48,644 nt of DNA from positions 1 to 48,644 of the forward strand of contig JAUMNV010000168.1 in assembly GCA_031295725.1 (NCBI GenBank), written 5' to 3'. How positions within the stretch are numbered: the first letter of the stretch is position 1; every line of letters begins with the position of its first letter. Below the pieces are notes generated by a model. That model did not search any database. It was not told the DNA's origin and saw only the letters and a program-made list of their open reading frames with translations. Position numbers and translations under genes: made by a program. This document shows positions 15,858 through 24,379 of the stretch, one piece after another. The DNA is from Collinsella sp. (GTDB taxonomy: Bacteria > Actinomycetota > Coriobacteriia > Coriobacteriales > Coriobacteriaceae).

Positions 15858-17408
15858 TTATTTAGCGATATCGACAGCGCGGCTCTCGCGAATCACGACG
15901 ACGCGCACCTGACCGGGATACTCCATCTCTTCCTCGATCTGATGGGCGATATCGTGAGCCAGGACCGTGGACTGGGCATCGGAGATCTTGTCCGGCTGAA
16001 CCATGACGTGGACCTCACGACCAGCCTGCATGGCATAGGTACGCTCGACACCGTCATGGGAGTTGGCGATCTCCTCGAGCTTCTCAAGACGCTTGATGTA
16101 GTTCTCGGCAGACTCGCGACGGGCACCGGGGCGAGAGGCAGAGACGGCATCGGCGGCCTGTACCAGGACATCGAGCACCGTGTTGGGGTCGACATCGGCA
16201 TGGTGAGCCTCGATAGCGTGGACGATAACGGGCTTCTCGCCGTAACGGCGGGCAAGCTCGGCGCCGATGACGGCATGCGGGCCCTCGACGTCGTGGTCGA
16301 TTGCCTTGCCCAGGTCGTGCAGCAGGCCGGCGCGCTTGGCGGTCACAACATCCAGGCCAAGCTCGGAAGCCATCACGCCGCACAGATCGGAGACCTCGAG
16401 GGAGTGCTGAAGCACATTCTGACCAAACGAGGTGCGATAGCGCAGGGCACCAAGGGTCTTGACGATCTCGGGGTGCAGGTCATGGATTCCGGTATCGAAG
16501 GCAGCCTGCTCGCCTGCCTCGCGCACGCGCTGCTGAACCAAGTCGGCAGCCTTGTGATACATCTCCTCGATGCGGGCGGGGTGAATGCGGCCGTCGGCAA
16601 TGAGGTTCTCGAGGGCGACACGGGCGGTCTCACGACGGACCGGGTCGAAGCTCGAAAGAACGACGGTCTCGGGCGTGTCGTCGATCACGAGGTTGACGCC
16701 GGAAACCTGCTCGAAGGTGCGGATGTTGCGACCCTCGCGGCCAATGATGCGGCCCTTGAGGTCATCAGAGGGAATGTGCACGGAGGTAACGGTGACCTCG
16801 GCAGTGTGGTCGGCAGCGCAGCGCTGAATCGCCAGGGACAGAATCTCCTGGGCGGTCTTGTGGCACTCGGCGCGAACCTGCTGCTCGGACTCGCGAATGA
16901 TTGTGGCGGCCTCGTGGGTGACCTCGCCGCGAACCTTATCGAGGAGCTCCTTGTGGGCATCCTCGCGGGTAAGGTCGGCGATACGCTCGAGCTCGGAGGC
17001 CTGCTTTGCGCAGAGCTCCTCGAGCTCGCGGGAGCGCTTCTCGACCTGACCGGCCTGGCTGGACAGCTGGTGCTCACGCTTGTCGAGAGCGTCGTTGCGG
17101 CGATCAAGGGATTCCTCGCGCTGCATCACACGGTTCTCGAGCGTACGAATCTCGCTCTTACGCTGCTTGTCCTCGGCCTCGGCGGCCTGCTTGTTCTTGA
17201 TGATCTCCTCTTTAGCCTCGAGCAGAGCCTCTTTTTTGAGGGTCTCAGCCTGACGCTTAGCATCACCGATCAGGGACTCAGCCTGTGCGTGTGCCGACTG
17301 GATCTTTTCGTCGGCCTCGTGAAGACTACCCTGCTTGGCGGTGCGCATGTAGGCAATGGCGGCGATGGCACCCAAAACGATGCCAACGAGCGCAGCGATG
17401 ATAGGCAT
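15858..17408 (-). CDS. rny: Ribonuclease Y
   Basis: A 516-residue membrane-anchored endoribonuclease that starts mRNA decay. Order: transmembrane segment (about 2-22), long coiled coil (about 25-190), KH domain containing GRIIGREGRNIRTFE (about 215-229) and HD domain with LLHDLGKAID (about 360-369). AAAGGAG supports the ATG at 17408 over a GTG two codons upstream. It has its own promoter (17575-17603) and a leader of about 160 nt containing a terminator-like hairpin. RNase J and PNPase are encoded in the same window, so three degradosome-type enzymes are clustered. Confidence 0.96.
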   Translation of the reverse strand: MPIIAALVGIVLGAIAAIAYMRTAKQGSLHEADEKIQSAHAQAESLIGDAKRQAETLKKEALLEAKEEIIKNKQAAEAEDKQRKSEIRTLENRVMQREESLDRRNDALDKREHQLSSQAGQVEKRSRELEELCAKQASELERIADLTREDAHKELLDKVRGEVTHEAATIIRESEQQVRAECHKTAQEILSLAIQRCAADHTAEVTVTSVHIPSDDLKGRIIGREGRNIRTFEQVSGVNLVIDDTPETVVLSSFDPVRRETARVALENLIADGRIHPARIEEMYHKAADLVQQRVREAGEQAAFDTGIHDLHPEIVKTLGALRYRTSFGQNVLQHSLEVSDLCGVMASELGLDVVTAKRAGLLHDLGKAIDHDVEGPHAVIGAELARRYGEKPVIVHAIEAHHADVDPNTVLDVLVQAADAVSASRPGARRESAENYIKRLEKLEEIANSHDGVERTYAMQAGREVHVMVQPDKISDAQSTVLAHDIAHQIEEEMEYPGQVRVVVIRESRAVDIAK

Positions 17409-17433
17409 GCTCACTCCTTTTTATGGATTCGTT

Positions 17434-17469
17434 ACACAACAAAGCGAACCGTCCTTACGAACGGCTCGC
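17434..17469 (-). promoter_or_regulatory. Terminator-like hairpin in the rny leader
   Basis: On the minus strand GCGAGCCGT pairs with ACGGTTCGC around an 8-nt loop and is followed by TTTGTTGTGT. It lies between the rny promoter and start codon, so it could act as an attenuator or a processing site. The rest of the 17470-17574 leader contains a small CTCATC/GATGAG hairpin (17531-17545). Confidence 0.5.
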
Positions 17470-17574
17470 GACATTTGAGTAATATGGGCGCAGCTTATGC
17501 GGGTCGGATACAGATAAACATATAAACAAACTCATCACAGATGAGCACATATCACAAAGCAAATGACAGTGTTT

Positions 17575-17603
17575 ATCGTACGTTGAACCACAACAACTGT
17601 CAA
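17575..17603 (-). promoter_or_regulatory. Promoter of rny
   Basis: On the minus strand a perfect TTGACA -35 (17603-17598), a 17-bp spacer and TACGAT (17580-17575). Transcription would begin near 17568, about 160 nt upstream of the rny start codon. Confidence 0.7.
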
Positions 17604-17651
17604 ATAAATGGCCCCGGCACGGCGGCTAAAACGCGGTGAACGGCAGGGCCA
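17604..17651 (-). terminator. Probable terminator of recA-recX
   Basis: TGGCCC (17651-17646 read on the minus strand) pairs with GGGCCA (17614-17609), with further GC pairing possible inside, followed by TTTATTT. It begins 15 bp after the recX stop, and its U-tract abuts the rny -35 box. Confidence 0.5.
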
Positions 17652-17665
17652 CAAAACGCATACGC

Positions 17666-18358
17666 CTAAACCGCACATTCCTCGCGTTCGGCATCGAGAC
17701 GTGCCTTAACGGCATCGGCGGCGATGTGATACGAGAAGCCCTTGCCCATCAAAAACCGAACCAGTTTTTCGAATCCGCGCGTCTCTGGAACACGCCGCTT
17801 GGCGAGCAGGGCTGACGCACGCGCCAAATCGTCTTCGACGGCAAAATAATCCTCGGGATAACCGGGAATGTCATCGAGCACGACATGACGGCGCTTGAGC
17901 TCGGTCTCGATTTTGCGCTGTCCCCAACCGCGCCGCTTGCGCTCCTCGATAAAGTACGAGCAAAAGCGGTTCTCGTCTAAAAAGTGATACTCGGTGGCGC
18001 GCTCGACGGCGAAATCGATCGCGGGCTGGTGAAAGCCGTAGCGAGCCAGCTTGTCACGGACCTCACCCGTCGCATGATCGCGGCGCGATAGCATCTCGGT
18101 CACCATGGTAAGTGCACATTTACGCTCGATGAGCCGCACCGCCTCACGAAAGTTGTCCCAATCACAGGGAAGATCGATGCGGTTTTTGACATACAGCCGC
18201 GCGACCCGCACGGGAATCCAAATGGACCGCTCAAAACCGCCCTCAAGCTCACAATCGATATGTGCGCAAGGCTTTTTGGACGCATACCCGCTCGAGAACG
18301 AGGAGGCCGCCTTCTTATCGGGAAAGACGACCGTGGCCTCGGTCACCGTATACGACAT
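17666..18358 (-). CDS. recX: RecX, regulator of RecA
   Basis: A 230-residue RecX protein with three-helix repeats (for example RDHATGEVRDKLARYGF at about 91-107, then RKRRGWGQRKIETELKRR at about 139-156). RecX binds the RecA filament and limits its activity. An N-terminal region of about 75 residues precedes the repeats. It starts 11 bp after recA on the same strand, with no clear Shine-Dalgarno, so translation may depend on recA. Confidence 0.9.
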   Translation of the reverse strand: MSYTVTEATVVFPDKKAASSFSSGYASKKPCAHIDCELEGGFERSIWIPVRVARLYVKNRIDLPCDWDNFREAVRLIERKCALTMVTEMLSRRDHATGEVRDKLARYGFHQPAIDFAVERATEYHFLDENRFCSYFIEERKRRGWGQRKIETELKRRHVVLDDIPGYPEDYFAVEDDLARASALLAKRRVPETRGFEKLVRFLMGKGFSYHIAADAVKARLDAEREECAV

Positions 18359-18369
18359 GAGCGTAACCG

Positions 18370-19518
18370 CTACTCGTCGTCATCATCGAGCATGGCGGAA
18401 CCATCGATGGCGTAAAGCTCGTCAAACTCCTCAGGCGCAGGCTGATCGGTCAGCTCGACCTCGGACGGAGCATCGTCATCAAACTCAAGTCCACAGGCAA
18501 GGCGGACCTTATGCTCAATCTCGTCGGCACAATCGGGGTGTTCGCGCAGGAACGCCTTGGCGGCCTCGCGACCGTTGCCGAGCTTGTCCTCGCCATAGGC
18601 AAACCAGGAGCCCATCTTCTTGCAGATACCGCACTCGACAGCCATGTCCAGAATCGAGCCCTCCTTAGAGATGCCCGTACCGTACATGATGTCGAACTCA
18701 GCAGATCGGAACGGAGCTGCCACCTTGTTCTTAACGACCTTGGCGCGCACGCGGTTACCGATAACCTCGTCCTTAAGCTTAATGCTGTCGATGCGGCGAA
18801 TATCGATACGTACCGAAGAGAAGAACTTAAGGGCGCGGCCGCCCGTCGTGGTCTCGGGGTTGCCGAACATGACACCGATCTTCTCACGCAGCTGGTTAAT
18901 GAAGATGCACGTCGTGTTGGACTTGGACAGCGAGCCGGCGAGCTTGCGGAGCGCCTGGCTCATCAGGCGAGCCTGAAGACCGACCGTAGTGTCGCCGATT
19001 TCTCCCTCGATCTCGGCACGCGGGGTCAGCGCGGCGACGGAGTCGACGACGATGGCATCAATGGCGCCGGAACGCACGAGCATGTCAACAATCTCGAGCG
19101 CCTGCTCGCCCGTATCGGGCTGGGAAATGAGCACCTCGTCGATATCCACACCGATGCGCGCGGCATACGTGGGATCAAGCGCGTGCTCGGCATCGATAAA
19201 TGCCACAACGCCACCCATTGCCTGGGCCTCGGCCAGGATCTCGAGCGAAAGCGTCGTCTTACCGGAGGACTCAGGACCGTAAATCTCGACGATACGGCCG
19301 CGCGGCACGCCGCCGATACCCAGCGCGGCATCGAGGGCCAGGGCGCCCGTGGGAATGGCCTCGACCTCGAGCTCGGGACCACCGTCGCCGTACCTCATGA
19401 TGGAACCCTGGCCGAATTTCTTCTCGATCTCGGCCTTGGTGGTGGCGATCATCTCATCGCGCTCTTTACCCGTAGTGCGAGCATGAACGGTACGTACGGG
19501 ACCTGAATTCTTGGCCAT
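18370..19518 (-). CDS. recA: RecA recombinase
   Basis: A 382-residue recombinase. Walker A GPESSGKT is at 81-88, loop L2 and the FINQLREKIGVMFGNPETTTGG stretch are intact, and the C-terminus is acidic as usual. It forms filaments on single-stranded DNA, catalyses strand exchange and triggers LexA self-cleavage. The N-terminus has about 20 extra residues before the core. AGGAGG precedes the ATG at 19518. Its promoter carries a LexA box in the spacer. It is co-transcribed with recX, and pgsA-cinA precede it as in Bacillus. Confidence 0.97.
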   Translation of the reverse strand: MAKNSGPVRTVHARTTGKERDEMIATTKAEIEKKFGQGSIMRYGDGGPELEVEAIPTGALALDAALGIGGVPRGRIVEIYGPESSGKTTLSLEILAEAQAMGGVVAFIDAEHALDPTYAARIGVDIDEVLISQPDTGEQALEIVDMLVRSGAIDAIVVDSVAALTPRAEIEGEIGDTTVGLQARLMSQALRKLAGSLSKSNTTCIFINQLREKIGVMFGNPETTTGGRALKFFSSVRIDIRRIDSIKLKDEVIGNRVRAKVVKNKVAAPFRSAEFDIMYGTGISKEGSILDMAVECGICKKMGSWFAYGEDKLGNGREAAKAFLREHPDCADEIEHKVRLACGLEFDDDAPSEVELTDQPAPEEFDELYAIDGSAMLDDDDE

Positions 19519-19548
19519 GAATAGCCCTCCTCTTAACAACCTGCATCG

Positions 19549-19577
19549 ATAATAAACGAACGGCTGTTCGTGGTCAA
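19549..19577 (-). promoter_or_regulatory. Promoter of recA
   Basis: On the minus strand TTGACC (19577-19572), a 17-bp spacer and TATTAT (19554-19549), 31 bp before the start codon. The LexA box 19558-19569 fills the spacer. The remaining 19578-19744 stretch shows nothing that I can name. Confidence 0.8.
19558..19569. promoter_or_regulatory. LexA box of recA (GAACGGCTGTTC)
   Basis: A perfect GAAC-N4-GTTC match placed between the recA -35 and -10 boxes, where bound LexA would block RNA polymerase. It is the same motif as at the lexA locus. Confidence 0.88.
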
Positions 19578-19744
19578 CCGTTCAGGCCAATCATATGCAG
19601 GCAGTCTTTCCAAAACCCAACCAAACGCCGACCAAACACTGACCAAATGCTTGACCACACAGGGCCAAATAAGAACAAAGAAGGCAAGAATACATCTATA
19701 ACCAGCACAAACGCTAAATTTGTCAGAAGTCCCTATCTCCACAA

Positions 19745-19770
19745 TTAAGGGGCCCGGAGGCCCCTTAAAA
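19745..19770 (-). terminator. Terminator after cinA
   Basis: AAGGGGCC and GGCCCCTT form a GC-rich stem with a 4-nt loop, 10 bp after the cinA stop. The trailing U-tract on the minus strand is short (AATTGTGG), so termination strength is uncertain. Confidence 0.65.
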
Positions 19771-19775
19771 CACGT

Positions 19776-20306
19776 CTATTCCATAGAGTTGAGCACAAGG
19801 GCAATGCGCCCCAATGCCTCCGCGACCGCATGGGCACGAACACACGAACGGTCGCCCACATAGTGGCAGCGCACAGAGTCCACAACCGGGACTTCCCCAT
19901 AAGCCGCGCGATACGCCCAGCCAATATAGAAAGTGCCCGCCGGATCGCCCTCAGTGCCACCGCCGGGGCCGGCATAACCCGTTGCGCTCACTGCAATATC
20001 GCTCTGGTACAGCTCCAGCGAACCCACCGCCATCTCGCGCGCGGTCTGATGCGACACCGCGGTATAGCGGTCGAGCGTCTCCTGCTCAACACCAAGAACG
20101 CGATGCTTAATCTCATCGCAGTAAGTCACCGCACCGCCACGCAACACCGCCGAGGCGCCCGGGATATCCGCAATCGTCGAGGCGATCATACCCGCCGTAA
20201 GCGACTCAGCCGTCGAAACCGTCACGCCCCGAGCGCTCGCGCGCTCGACAATATCGCGCGCCAGCTCCTCATTGTGTGCGGAAATCTGCTCAAAAGAGAC
20301 CGTCAT
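19776..20306 (-). CDS. pncC: CinA C-terminal domain protein (nicotinamide-nucleotide amidohydrolase)
   Basis: A 176-residue stand-alone CinA C-terminal domain: TAESLTAGMIASTIADIPGAS near 32-52 and SATGYAGPGGGTEGDPAGT near 128-146. PncC deamidates NMN in NAD recycling. The N-terminal MoCF-like domain of full-length CinA is absent, as in many bacteria. I prefer the ATG at 20306; a GTG two codons upstream is also possible. It follows pgsA by about 10 bp and precedes recA, the standard pgsA-cinA-recA order. Confidence 0.9.
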   Translation of the reverse strand: MTVSFEQISAHNEELARDIVERASARGVTVSTAESLTAGMIASTIADIPGASAVLRGGAVTYCDEIKHRVLGVEQETLDRYTAVSHQTAREMAVGSLELYQSDIAVSATGYAGPGGGTEGDPAGTFYIGWAYRAAYGEVPVVDSVRCHYVGDRSCVRAHAVAEALGRIALVLNSME

Positions 20307-20318
20307 ACCCACCAGGAC

Positions 20319-20957
20319 CTAGACCGAAAAGACGATCTTGCGGCAGTTCCAGAAGTACTGGGCGCCCGAGATAACGGTCAAGACAACGGCAACGGCATAC
20401 AGGAAGCGCGACACCGAGTAGATGCCGAGCGTCAGCGCCACCGGGCCAAGGTGCAAGCCGGCCATAGCAAAAACGCACAGGTAACCGCAGATGGAGACCA
20501 TCGTGGTTGCCGTCTTGTACTTGCCGAGCTTATCGGCCGCAACAACCACGCCGGCCGCACTCGCAACCATGCGTAGGGCGCTCACCAGCAGCTCGCGGAA
20601 CAGGATAATAAACACGGACCACACGGTTACGGCGCCAAAATCCAAGAACAGCAGCAGGGCCGAGAACACCAGCAGCTTGTCGGCGATGGGGTCCAAGAAC
20701 TTGCCGAAATCGGTGATCTCGTTGCGCGAGCGTGCCAGATAACCGTCGACCTTATCGGTGCACGACAGGATCACATACAGAATGAAGGCAGCGGCGGCGA
20801 GCGGACCGTCAAAGGTGCTCCAATCCGTACCGGCAACACTCGTGTGAGAAAGCGCCGACACGATCATGAACACCGGGATAAAGACGATGCGCACGCACGT
20901 CACGATGTTGGCGGGCGTCCAGACACTCGTCAGTTCCTTATTGCTCTCGTTAGCCAC
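20319..20957 (-). CDS. pgsA: CDP-diacylglycerol-glycerol-3-phosphate 3-phosphatidyltransferase
   Basis: A 212-residue membrane enzyme that makes phosphatidylglycerol phosphate. The CDP-alcohol phosphotransferase signature is seen in DKVDGYLARSRNEITDFGKF followed by LDPIADK (about 67-94). Four or five transmembrane segments are visible. It starts with GTG at 20957, supported by AGGAG upstream. The gene begins 9 bp after rimO ends. Confidence 0.93.
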   Translation of the reverse strand: MANESNKELTSVWTPANIVTCVRIVFIPVFMIVSALSHTSVAGTDWSTFDGPLAAAAFILYVILSCTDKVDGYLARSRNEITDFGKFLDPIADKLLVFSALLLFLDFGAVTVWSVFIILFRELLVSALRMVASAAGVVVAADKLGKYKTATTMVSICGYLCVFAMAGLHLGPVALTLGIYSVSRFLYAVAVVLTVISGAQYFWNCRKIVFSV

Positions 20958-20966
20958 GACGCTCTC

Positions 20967-22316
20967 CTACTCCACAACATGACCGATAAGCTCATAGCAG
21001 AAGCTATCGGTAAACTCGACGGTCAGAATATCGCCCACGGACGCCTCGCTGGCGTCCAGATGCACCGCGCCATCGGAATCGGGCGCCTGGAACCAGGCAT
21101 GGCCGATCAGCTCGGCGCCATCCTCGGTCTCTTCGATACCGTCGACGATTACCTGGGCGCGCTCACCCACATGTGCGGCGGTGGCGGCAAAACCGAGCGA
21201 CTCGGCCAGGTCCATGGCCTCCTGGGCGCGCTCGAGCTTGACCTCTTCGTCGACCTGACCCTCCATCTTAGCGGCCAGGCTGCCCTCCTCCTGCGAGTAG
21301 GCAAAGACACTCGTGTAGTCAAAGCCGACGGTGTCCATAAAGTCGATAAGATCGCGGAACTCGTCGTCGGTCTCGGTCGGGAAGCCGACCATGGCCGTGG
21401 AACGAATCACGATGCCGGGGATGCGCTCGCGAAGGTCGCGGAACAGATCCTCGAGCTCCTGGCGCGAACCGGAGCGACGCATGGCCTTGAGAATGCGCGC
21501 GTCGCAGTGCTGCACGGGGATATCGATATAGGGCAGCACCTCGGGCGTATCGCGAATCGTCTCGATGAGTTCGTCAGTCATGCCCTCGGGCTGCAGATAG
21601 AGCACGCGGACCCAGACGTTGTGCGGGCGCACGGCCTCGGCGACGGCACGCAGCAGCTGCGCCAGATTGCGCGGCGAGCCATCGGCGACGTCCTCGTCGG
21701 CAAAGTCGGTACCCCAGATGCCCGTGTCCTGGCCGATCAGCACGATCTCGCGCACACCGCCGGCAACCAGGTCGCGCACCTCGGAGATGATGCTCTCGGC
21801 ATTGCGCGAATGATAGCGGCCGCGGATGTAGGGAATCATGCAGAAGCTGCAGAAGCGGTTGCAGCCATCGGAAATCTTGACGTAGGCGACAGCACCCTCG
21901 ACGGTACGTTTGACCTGCGGGATATAGGCTGCAATCTCACGCTCGACACCCAGCACGCCATCGATGACCGCCACGATGCCATCTTCCTCGTCGGCCTTCA
22001 CAAAGGCAGCGACCTCGGGCAGCTCGTCAGGCAGGTCATCGCCATAGCGCGACGGCACGCAGCCGCACATGACGATGGGGCAAGAACGAACGCCGTCCTG
22101 AACCTCGTTGGCGAGCTCGAGCGTGGTCTCGATGCTCTCGGACGTTGCGGAGGCGAGGAACGAGCAAGTATTGACGATGGCGATATCGGCATCCTGCGGG
22201 TCGAATGCCTCCTCGTAGCCCGCGGCGGTCAAAAGAGAACGCATGCGGTCGGTGTCAACCTCGTTCTTAGCGCACCCGAGGGTGATGTAGAGCACGGAGC
22301 CCAACGGTGTATCCAT
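20967..22316 (-). CDS. rimO: Ribosomal protein S12 methylthiotransferase
   Basis: A 449-residue radical-SAM methylthiotransferase modifying an Asp of ribosomal protein S12. Domains: UPF0004 (LGCAKNEVDTDRM near 13-25), radical SAM with CNRFCSFC (about 151-158) and C-terminal TRAM. The LGCAKN start and overall pattern place it with RimO and not with MiaB or MtaB, which are encoded elsewhere in this window. The AAAGGA site lies 13 nt from the ATG, a long spacing. Confidence 0.93.
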   Translation of the reverse strand: MDTPLGSVLYITLGCAKNEVDTDRMRSLLTAAGYEEAFDPQDADIAIVNTCSFLASATSESIETTLELANEVQDGVRSCPIVMCGCVPSRYGDDLPDELPEVAAFVKADEEDGIVAVIDGVLGVEREIAAYIPQVKRTVEGAVAYVKISDGCNRFCSFCMIPYIRGRYHSRNAESIISEVRDLVAGGVREIVLIGQDTGIWGTDFADEDVADGSPRNLAQLLRAVAEAVRPHNVWVRVLYLQPEGMTDELIETIRDTPEVLPYIDIPVQHCDARILKAMRRSGSRQELEDLFRDLRERIPGIVIRSTAMVGFPTETDDEFRDLIDFMDTVGFDYTSVFAYSQEEGSLAAKMEGQVDEEVKLERAQEAMDLAESLGFAATAAHVGERAQVIVDGIEETEDGAELIGHAWFQAPDSDGAVHLDASEASVGDILTVEFTDSFCYELIGHVVE

Positions 22317-22343
22317 GTTGGAGAGCAGTCCTTTCGATTGATA

Positions 22344-22841
22344 TTAGCGGTAGTTGGTGAACTGCAGCGGCTGGCCGTAGTCCTGGTCACGCAGGAACTG
22401 GATCACGGTCTGCAACGCGTCCTTCGAAGCAGAGGAAACACGCAGCTTGTCGGCCTCGATGGTCACCTTGACCTTGAGCTTTTGATCCTTGATGTCCTTG
22501 TTGATCTTCTTGGCGGTCGCCTGGTCGATACCCTCGACGATATGGCCGAGCACGCGCACGGTGCCGCCCGATGCCGCCTGCGGAGCATCCCACGAGACAG
22601 CCTTGAGGTCGATGCCGCGCTTGATGAGCTTGGAGCTCAGCACGTCGACAATCTGTTTGGAGACAAAGTCGGCCGGGGCGTTGATCGTAAAGAGCTTGTC
22701 GCCCTTCGAAAGCTCAATCGTGGCGCCGGAATCCTTAAGGTCATAGCGCTGGGAAATCTCGCGCGTGGTCTGCTGGAACGCGTTGTCGACCTCTTGCATG
22801 TTGACCTCGGACACGACGTCGAAGCTGGAATCTTTAGCCAT
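22344..22841 (-). CDS. yajQ: YajQ family nucleotide-binding protein (DUF520)
   Basis: A 165-residue protein that matches YajQ throughout: DSSFDVVSEVNMQEVDNAF at the N-terminus and the C-terminal SSASKDALQTVIQFLRDQDYG. Some homologues bind cyclic di-GMP; others are annotated as RNA/nucleotide-binding. I see no c-di-GMP enzyme in this window, so the ligand here is open. AAAGGA precedes the ATG. It lies between rodZ and rimO on the same strand. Confidence 0.93.
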   Translation of the reverse strand: MAKDSSFDVVSEVNMQEVDNAFQQTTREISQRYDLKDSGATIELSKGDKLFTINAPADFVSKQIVDVLSSKLIKRGIDLKAVSWDAPQAASGGTVRVLGHIVEGIDQATAKKINKDIKDQKLKVKVTIEADKLRVSSASKDALQTVIQFLRDQDYGQPLQFTNYR

Positions 22842-22867
22842 GATGTTTCCTTTCGCGTACGAGCGGC

Positions 22868-24379
22868 CTAGTAGCTATCGTACGAATTGTCGGTAGAATC
22901 GGTGGGTGTCTGACCGTCAGATGCGGTATCGGCGCCATCCGTGGACTGGGCATCGGTGCCGTCGGTGGTGTCGGCACCATCGGTGGTGTCGGTACCATCA
23001 GAACTTTCACCATTCTCGGAATCGGTCGTCTCCTTCTTGGGAACGGTGATCGTCACACGCGCCACGCCCGAGGTCTTGGTATCGTAACGGACCTTTTCAC
23101 CGTTCTTGGTAACGGTGACATCGGAAGGCTTGGACGTGGTGATCTCGATCGAGGACTCGGGCGTGTACTCCTGCTCAAAGGGGCCAGTCGCCTGGGCGCC
23201 ATAGACCGACTTGCCGTCGACCTTGACCTCAATCCACGCGGTCTTTCCCTTGGCAACGGAAACTTTGACCTTCGTGACCTCGTTCTCTTCCTTCTTGGCC
23301 GTCGTCTTGGTAGCGTCCGAATCAGTCGACTCATCCGTCGGCTCATCGGTGTCTTCGTCCTCGTCGACCGTTTCGGTCTTCTTAGAAGACTTCTTGTTCG
23401 TCGTCTTGGTAGCAGTGGGCGTCTCGGGCGTGTTCTCGGGCGCCGAAGATACGCAGCCGCGCAGAAGCACCACGATGAGCACAATCAACAGCAGCGCAAC
23501 GGCGCCGATGCCGGCGTAGACGATACGCGGATCGAGCCCGTTGTTTTGAGGAGTACGTGATCCGCCGCGTCCACGACTGGAACTGCTGCGGCCGCCTCCC
23601 TGAGGCATACGACCACGATTGCTATCGGAACGGACGCGATAGCCACCCTGGCCCTGAAGGTTGCGCTGACCCGAGCGGGGCGCAAGTTCACCGCGGCCTT
23701 GATAGCCACGCTGGCCAGAACGCGAAGCCGAAGAGCGCTGGCCATACGGCTGCGACTGAGAGCGAAGACGCGGCGTCACCTGCGTGGTATCGGCGTCCGC
23801 ATAGCCACCGCGAGAGCGTCCGGTAGAGACGCCACGGTAACCGCGATCGGAATAGCCGCCGTCGCCGTAGCCGGCACGAGGGTCACGCGCCACGCCGCGG
23901 GCAGCGGGAAGTGCACGGTCCTCGGGCATCGGCGTACTGCGGAACCGGTCACGCTGTGAGCGAATCTCCTCGCCCGAACCCGTCTCGGTAATGTAACCGG
24001 CCTGCTGAGGACGCTGTCCATAGCGGGTCGAACGACCGCCCTGAACCATCAGGAAGCGCCCATTATCGACCGAGGAACGCGAATTGACGTAGCCGGCGGC
24101 GTCCTGAAAACGACCGCCCTGCTGCGACGTCTCGCGTTCGTATGCCATCAGGTCGTCAAAGTAGGCATTGACGACCTCGCGCGGATTGAGGCCCAAAAAG
24201 CGAGCATAGCTCGAAATCATGCCCTGCGCATAGCCGCGCGGCGGCATCGAAGCAAAGTTACCGGTCTCGAAAAACTCGATGATCTGCGGCCTGATTTTGA
24301 TGGTGTTGGCGACCTGCTGAATGGAAAGGCCCATTCGGCGACGCTGCTCGAGCAGCATGTCACCAAAGCGTGCAGCCAT
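22868..24379 (-). CDS. rodZ: RodZ-like HTH membrane protein
   Basis: A 503-residue protein. Residues 1-75 form the RodZ HTH_25 domain (MGLSIQQVANTIKIRPQII, then SMPPRGYAQGMISSYARFLG). A long, Arg/Gly/Ser/Gln-rich disordered region (about 85-280) precedes one transmembrane segment (about 285-307). An acidic Thr/Lys linker, a DUF4115-like beta domain (about 370-450) and a Thr/Asp/Gly-rich tail follow. RodZ links MreB to the elongation machinery; no mre genes lie in this window. It is larger than most RodZ proteins (about 300-350). Its start overlaps the ftsK stop (TGATG). Confidence 0.88.
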   Translation of the reverse strand: MAARFGDMLLEQRRRMGLSIQQVANTIKIRPQIIEFFETGNFASMPPRGYAQGMISSYARFLGLNPREVVNAYFDDLMAYERETSQQGGRFQDAAGYVNSRSSVDNGRFLMVQGGRSTRYGQRPQQAGYITETGSGEEIRSQRDRFRSTPMPEDRALPAARGVARDPRAGYGDGGYSDRGYRGVSTGRSRGGYADADTTQVTPRLRSQSQPYGQRSSASRSGQRGYQGRGELAPRSGQRNLQGQGGYRVRSDSNRGRMPQGGGRSSSSRGRGGSRTPQNNGLDPRIVYAGIGAVALLLIVLIVVLLRGCVSSAPENTPETPTATKTTNKKSSKKTETVDEDEDTDEPTDESTDSDATKTTAKKEENEVTKVKVSVAKGKTAWIEVKVDGKSVYGAQATGPFEQEYTPESSIEITTSKPSDVTVTKNGEKVRYDTKTSGVARVTITVPKKETTDSENGESSDGTDTTDGADTTDGTDAQSTDGADTASDGQTPTDSTDNSYDSY

